A DNA stretch of 64,000 nt. It comes from Hemerocallis citrina. Lineage: Eukaryota > Streptophyta > Magnoliopsida > Asparagales > Asphodelaceae. The DNA lies in contig CM030366.1 of assembly GCA_017893485.1 (NCBI GenBank), positions 201,619,173-201,683,172 of the forward strand. The letters run 5' to 3'. Every line of letters begins with the position of its first letter. Positions within the stretch are counted from its first letter, which is position 1. The translations under genes and the position numbers were made by a program. Below, piece after piece: positions 59,897 to 64,000 of the stretch. The notes beneath the pieces were generated by a model. The model was given only the letters and a program-made list of their open reading frames with translations, made no database searches and was not told the DNA's origin.

Positions 59897-60074
59897 TTAT
59901 GCTGATGGATTACTACCAGGTGCAGGTGTATTCGCGTACTTCCAGGTGTAAGATTCTCTGACACCAAAGGATCTAGTTCCAGCCGCATTTTGAGAAGACA
60001 CTGCATCCGAAATTTTTTTCAAGTCCTCGCTTGTTAGCTTCACTTCCAAAGAGCCGATGTTGTCATTCAAGTTC
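59897..60074 (-). pseudogene. Aldo-keto reductase, last exon fragment
   Basis: The minus strand has an acceptor CCTCCAG at 60075, then 178 bp open to a natural stop TAA (59897-59899). The peptide includes NDNIGSLEVKLTSEDLKKIS, then DAV and, later, YTWKYANTP. This is the C-terminal tail of plant aldo-keto reductases of the auxin-induced/PCNT115 type, NADPH-dependent oxidoreductases. Only the last exon is present; the catalytic Tyr/Lys part is missing. It is fused directly to the ALG6 fragment on its upstream side. Confidence 0.82.
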
Positions 60075-60092
60075 TGGAGGCTTCAGAATCAC

Positions 60093-61046
60093 TTATATGA
60101 TATGAAGCACGACTGAGAAGAACATCAGTAAGAGCATTAATGCTTTCCTGCCAGCGGATAATTTGTTTTCTTTTTTGTCACGTCTTCCATGGGGCGAGTA
60201 GAATATAAGACTGAAGAGAGCAAGAAGAGCCATGTATTGCAAGAGTAACCGATCGCATGAAAGCAGACGGTACATCGATAGAAGACCATAATACACTGAC
60301 CAAACAAAAAGGAGAGGTTCCTGGCTTGCTAGAAGGCTTGCAGGGAGAAGTGGCAGTAGAATCGACTTCTCATGAACTGTCTCATATTCCAATTTTAATT
60401 TTAAAAATATTAGAATTCATGCATCTAGTGAAGAGATCATTAGAATAAAATTTTATATTGCAAAACTAACAAAAAAAAAGGTGAAATATACCTTGGTAAG
60501 AGAACAAGTAGAAGGAAAATGAGCTATTCAGCAGAGCGTAAAGGAAACCATTATTGCTTGGAGCCTTTATCTGTTGAACGAGGGAGGGAAGAAAGGCTGA
60601 AGCAGTGGCAATCAAACTCATAACCTTTAAAGAAGGTATAGAAAATAGTTTCTTCCATTTTATAACAACCGAGGTACTACACCAAAAGTTGGCAACATAA
60701 TCCTCAGATATCCCTCTTTCAAAAGGAGCTAACCGAGAAAGTACCTGCATTAAATTCATATAATGCAACAATTGTCAATATGAGGAAAAAGTTTGGAATT
60801 GCAACAACTTGCATATCATAAAAGAATAATACAGTTGTTCATGAATACTTGTATTAGTTATTGCAGACAAGGATCACACTCTTAATTTTCAATCGAAAGT
60901 AGTTTAAACAGCATGCATTGTTAACTTGGGGGGAGAGTTAATTTTGAACTATTTATCAAACAAAAAAGAAAAAAGAATTATCTCCTTAACTGCATCAAGA
61001 GAATAGAGATAGGGCCACCAAACAATTGCAAATGTAGCCAAGACGA
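60093..61046 (-). pseudogene. ALG6: ALG6 glucosyltransferase, three exons of a captured fragment
   Basis: ALG6 is the ER membrane enzyme that adds the first glucose to the dolichol-linked N-glycan precursor. Three consecutive exons remain: 61046-60991 (FAIVWWPYLYSLDA), 60744-60492 (VLSRLAPFERGISEDYVANF, then IKWKKLF and the SSFSFYLFSYQ end), and 60376-60093 (VHEKSILLPLLPASLLA onward). All borders are GT-AG and the phases agree. Several hydrophobic membrane segments are visible. The N-terminal half, with the luminal catalytic region, is absent. The last exon hits TAA at 60093-60095 after VVLHII, where the parent should read on. It then continues a few codons (VILKPP) before the switch to the aldo-keto reductase. 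So this is a partial, inactive copy. Confidence 0.87.
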
Positions 61047-61247
61047 CTACATTTTATAAACCCAAAAGAGAAAAATAAAGATTACGTAATAGGAACTCTG
61101 GGAGAGTTTGTAAGGTACGTGACTGTAGTAAGGATAATGATTTGAAGGCATACGCTATAGAGGAGGAACTTCCCTCACCATAGTTGACCAAGAAGCAAGA
61201 ACAATTGAAAAACAGAGAATCAAAGCAAATAAGAAGAATGAGTATAC

Positions 61248-61326
61248 CTCCATAAATGATCCTAGTTGATGCAGCAACTTGATCACTCACATGTTTTTCA
61301 AGCCACTTCCTCAAACCAGCATGAAC
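61248..61326 (-). pseudogene. Triosephosphate isomerase, single exon fragment
   Basis: A 79-bp exon bordered by TTTGAAG (acceptor) and GTATAC (donor) encodes VHAGLRKWLEKHVSDQVAAS, then TRIIYG. This is the segment of plant triosephosphate isomerase before the GG phosphate-binding loop. The plastid and cytosolic forms share it, so the parent is not resolved. It ends after one base of a Gly codon. No other exon of that gene is seen in the window. The next exon downstream on the same strand is ALG6. Confidence 0.82.
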
Positions 61327-62210
61327 CTTCAAAGCAGAACATACACAATAACACAAAGAAAAGTCAGTTGCATGACTAATACTTCATTGTGTTCTATTTC
61401 TGTGATGCACGCAGCTTATGTCCATGAAGTTTATGGAACTCTCAAAATTATAGTTAGAGCTCATATCAACAATCTAAAGTACTGCAGAGGCAGCTAATGA
61501 TCTTGGAAAACTAAATGTTCAGGAGTGTGTGAAGGACTTATATGTCAACAAGTCTAGAGCATTCAGCTACCTGATGAATACAAAATAAAGTAGCAACTTT
61601 TTTAAGAATTTAAATATTTAAAATGCACTATCAAAAAGTTGATATGTAATGTTTGATCTAACTAAATGGCAACTCTAGATCAAAAACAAAGTTAGAAACA
61701 GAGTTCCATTAGCCAACCTTAAACAAATAGGGGAATCATCAAATAGACAGTTGGTATAAACTATAAGAGGTAATGATAATGAAAATATTTACTTTTAAAA
61801 ATTAGAAACATCCTACTTTCAGTAATCATAAAACCTAGTCAAGTGCTACACAGAGCTACAGTTTTGGTTGGATAAAAATTGTGTGTGCATAAATGGTTAG
61901 AACTTTCATGCTTAGAATAAATGAGAAAGAATGGAGTAAACATGGGAACTACAAACATTACCGAATTTACAAATATGTTTACCTCTCTAAATCATCCAGT
62001 AAGGAGTGCCATCACTCATATCGATTTTACCAGCGTGCTGAGTCTTTTACTGCAAATTCCAACTCCTTCAAGATGCACTCTAGATGCATCTTTAACCCCT
62101 TCAAGATGCATCAACCACCCCTACGCCATCCCAATACTGAGAAAAGAAGCATGTATCAGCACCAATTCAATAGCTAGGAAAATTGACCAGATGGGTAGAT
62201 AGAGAGATAC

Positions 62211-62257
62211 CTTCCCACTGAAATCTCCATCCTTTGATTCCTTAAATAACCGCAAGC
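62211..62257 (-). pseudogene. 47-bp exon-like segment, parent unknown
   Basis: The sequence between TTTGTGCAG and GTATCTC is open and reads LRLFKESKDGDFSGK. Borders are good splice sites and the phase (two bases then fifteen codons) fits the following exon at 61326. I do not recognise the protein. It may belong to the same parent as the isomerase or to a different one. Confidence 0.4.
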
Positions 62258-62535
62258 CTGCACAAATAAGTAACTAATTACAGAAGGCAGAATATCTTTT
62301 ACAATAAGTAACCAATTAGGAAGCCCCTACTACGACTAGGTTTAAAATAAAATGACATTTTCCAATGCCACTTAATGAGCCCAATTACACCCTACTACTC
62401 CAATTCCTAAACATCCCAACCAACCCAAGCCAAACATAAAAAACTCAAGTTTACTAACTCAAATCAAAATTAACATAATTCGTCGCATCAAAATTTAACC
62501 TTTCGCAATTATGTGAATTGAACTACAAATTAAAC

Positions 62536-62900
62536 TAATAAAATTTATCAAAATTTAGCAAAATTTATCAAAATTTATCATCTCTGTACACATCAAAATT
62601 TATCATCTCTGTACTACAAGAGATAGAAGAGTACACATCAAAATTTATCAAAATTTAGAAGAGTACACATCAAAATTTATCAAAATTTAGCAAAATTTAT
62701 CAAAATTTATCATCTCTGTACGCATCAAAATTTATCATCTCTGTACTACAAGAGATAGAAGAGTACACATCAAAATTTATCAAAATTTAGAAGAGTACAC
62801 ATCAAAATTTATCAAAATTTAGCAAAATTTATCAAAATTTATCAGCTCAAGCGATAGAAGAGTACACATCAAAATTTATCAAAATTTAGCATCTTCTCCA
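62536..62900. repeat. AT-rich minisatellite
   Basis: Interspersed copies of TCAAAATTTATCAAAATTTA with ATCATCTCTGTA and AGATAGAAGAGTACACA segments form an irregular higher-order array over about 360 bp. Confidence 0.88.
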
Positions 62901-63284
62901 CTCTAGTTGCTACATTTACTAATCTCAGGAAGAGTACACAAATCCGATGACTAAATGATCTCTGTGAGTATATAACAATGGTTCTTCCAAGATATTCAAG
63001 CGATAGAAGCATAAACTAAAAAAACCGAATTTAGTTCATATCTAAATCGACTAAAAATGACCACTCTTCATTGGATTCAGGTTTTAGCAAGTCTCACAAA
63101 AGAGAAGAGGGAAAGCATTTTCCGAACAAATGGACCCAAACTGTTCCCTCGACAAATATTGATTTGGGATTTAGTTAGTGACTGCAAATTTGGCATGCTT
63201 CAAAGTTCAAATAGAAAAGCATACATTTAGTAAGGCAAGAAGAACATAATATACAAAACATGTGAGTATAAGATATTGTAATAC

Positions 63285-63967
63285 CAGAGAAAGGTTGGGT
63301 ACAGTAAGAGCAAACTTGTACACCATTCGTCAAGGAACACCGGCAAGTCAGCATATTATGATGATTCCATCATGCTAAGTTATATTACTGCGAGCATCAT
63401 TTGTAGTTCTAATTGAATCCAAGATTTACAAGAACAGTATTTTGGGGGCTTACTTGAGTATTTGTAAGTCATTTCCGCAATTAGGACACTGTAACAAGCA
63501 AGAGGAGGAGAAATAATAAGAAAACTCACCAAATTGGGTATAAATTAAAATATACTTCATAATGCCAAAAGCTCGGCACAGAAGTTTTCAACAAACATTT
63601 CAGATAGTTTAATTATCAAGGTTTAGGATTTCCAATCAACTCCACCAACACAGGTTAGAGTCTTCAACAACTTTGACATAGTAGGATTGCCCATCAATTT
63701 GTACATTAATATAGTTAAGTATTTTTTTGCTGCAAGTAGTAATAATTAGGCCTCCGTATTAAAGACATTTAGTTAACTTTGCAGAACAGTCTCCGAGGGT
63801 TATTATTTTCTGATTGAATAAAAACTATATAATTCACCTTACTAAACATGGAAATGTAAATGGTCACAGGCCTGAAAACCAATCGTTACACTGCTTCGAA
63901 CAATATCACGTCCTGCATACCAGAAGAGAACACATAACCCCACGATTGGTACGAGCACTGCAAGAAG
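63285..63967 (-). pseudogene. Membrane-anchored zinc-ribbon protein, three exons, parent unknown
   Basis: Exon 63967-63890 is 26 codons of a hydrophobic segment (LLAVLVPIVGLCVLFWYAG) ending GRDIVRSS. Exon 63488-63454 gives CPNCGNDLQIL plus two bases. Exon 63340-63285 completes a second pair, CSLTNGVQVCSYCTQPFS. Together they form a two-CxxC zinc ribbon behind a membrane helix. The acceptor of the third exon reads CCG instead of CAG, so splicing there is probably lost. The combination resembles small plastid membrane proteins of the PGR5-like kind, but I am not sure of this. The upstream part is outside the window. Confidence 0.6.
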
Positions 63968-64000
63968 CTGTTAAAATTACGTCTATAAGTAGTCCTAAAT

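Larger units (their letters stand above)
59285..64000. mobile_element. CACTA-type transposon end with captured gene fragments (right end outside window)
   Basis: The terminus CACTACAAGGAATTTG follows ATA, inside copy C. The next 350 bp carry subterminal repeats in both orientations: CCGTTGGTATAGG (59458, 59500), CCTATACCCACGG, and CCGTCACTATAGCC. These are hallmarks of CACTA (En/Spm) elements. Beyond about 59650 no transposase is seen; instead minus-strand exon fragments of several host genes follow to the window end. That the fragments lie inside the element is inference, since the second terminus is not in view. Confidence 0.7.

Noticed and set aside
60093..61046. Working ALG6 gene of the host
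   Set aside because: The N-terminal half is missing, the last exon has a premature stop, and unrelated exons are attached on both sides.

Overview
This window is nuclear DNA of a flowering plant, built almost entirely of nested transposable elements. The evidence is a plant L1-type LINE, Ty1/copia and Ty3/gypsy (Tat-like) LTR retrotransposons with plant-type tRNA-primed sites, a Mutator-like transposon carrying a plant mobile domain gene, a hAT-like element, a CACTA terminus, and fragments of plant housekeeping genes with GT-AG introns. I cannot name the species. No intact host gene is visible, and most element genes are broken.

Layout. 1-3542: 3' part of a LINE, inserted in a TGTAAC...GTTACA LTR-like family (copy B, 3543-6050). 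6271-14266: complete but decayed copia element with ATGTA target duplication. 14753-27319: 12.6-kb Tat-like gypsy element (Gypsy-1, minus strand, ATACT duplication) with several tandem arrays and an antisense gene; its pol has lost RNase H and the integrase N-terminus. 27444-31470: a copia fragment interrupted by a second, pol-less copia. 31471-34315: AT-rich DNA with nothing I can name. 34316-42914: Mutator-like element with convergent transposase (+) and plant mobile domain (-) genes separated by a giant inverted repeat. 43641-59284: a nest in which a copia gag is split by a hAT-like element, itself split by a 3.1-kb TGTAAC element (copy A); the copia is then broken by copy C, which holds Gypsy-2 (49165-58688). 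59285 to the end: a CACTA-type terminus followed by minus-strand exon fragments from at least four unrelated genes.

The points most worth attention are three. (1) The 59.3-64 kb segment looks like a gene-capturing CACTA element: a triosephosphate isomerase exon joins ALG6 glucosyltransferase exons in a compatible phase, followed by an aldo-keto reductase terminal exon. (2) Gypsy-2 appears very young (no LTR difference noticed, perfect duplication), keeps an open gag-protease frame and an inferred four-exon, 848-codon antisense gene, but has no reverse transcriptase, RNase H or integrase. (3) The Mutator-like element has a roughly 1.3-kb inverted repeat between its two convergent genes, made partly of the same palindrome that fills its terminal inverted repeats.
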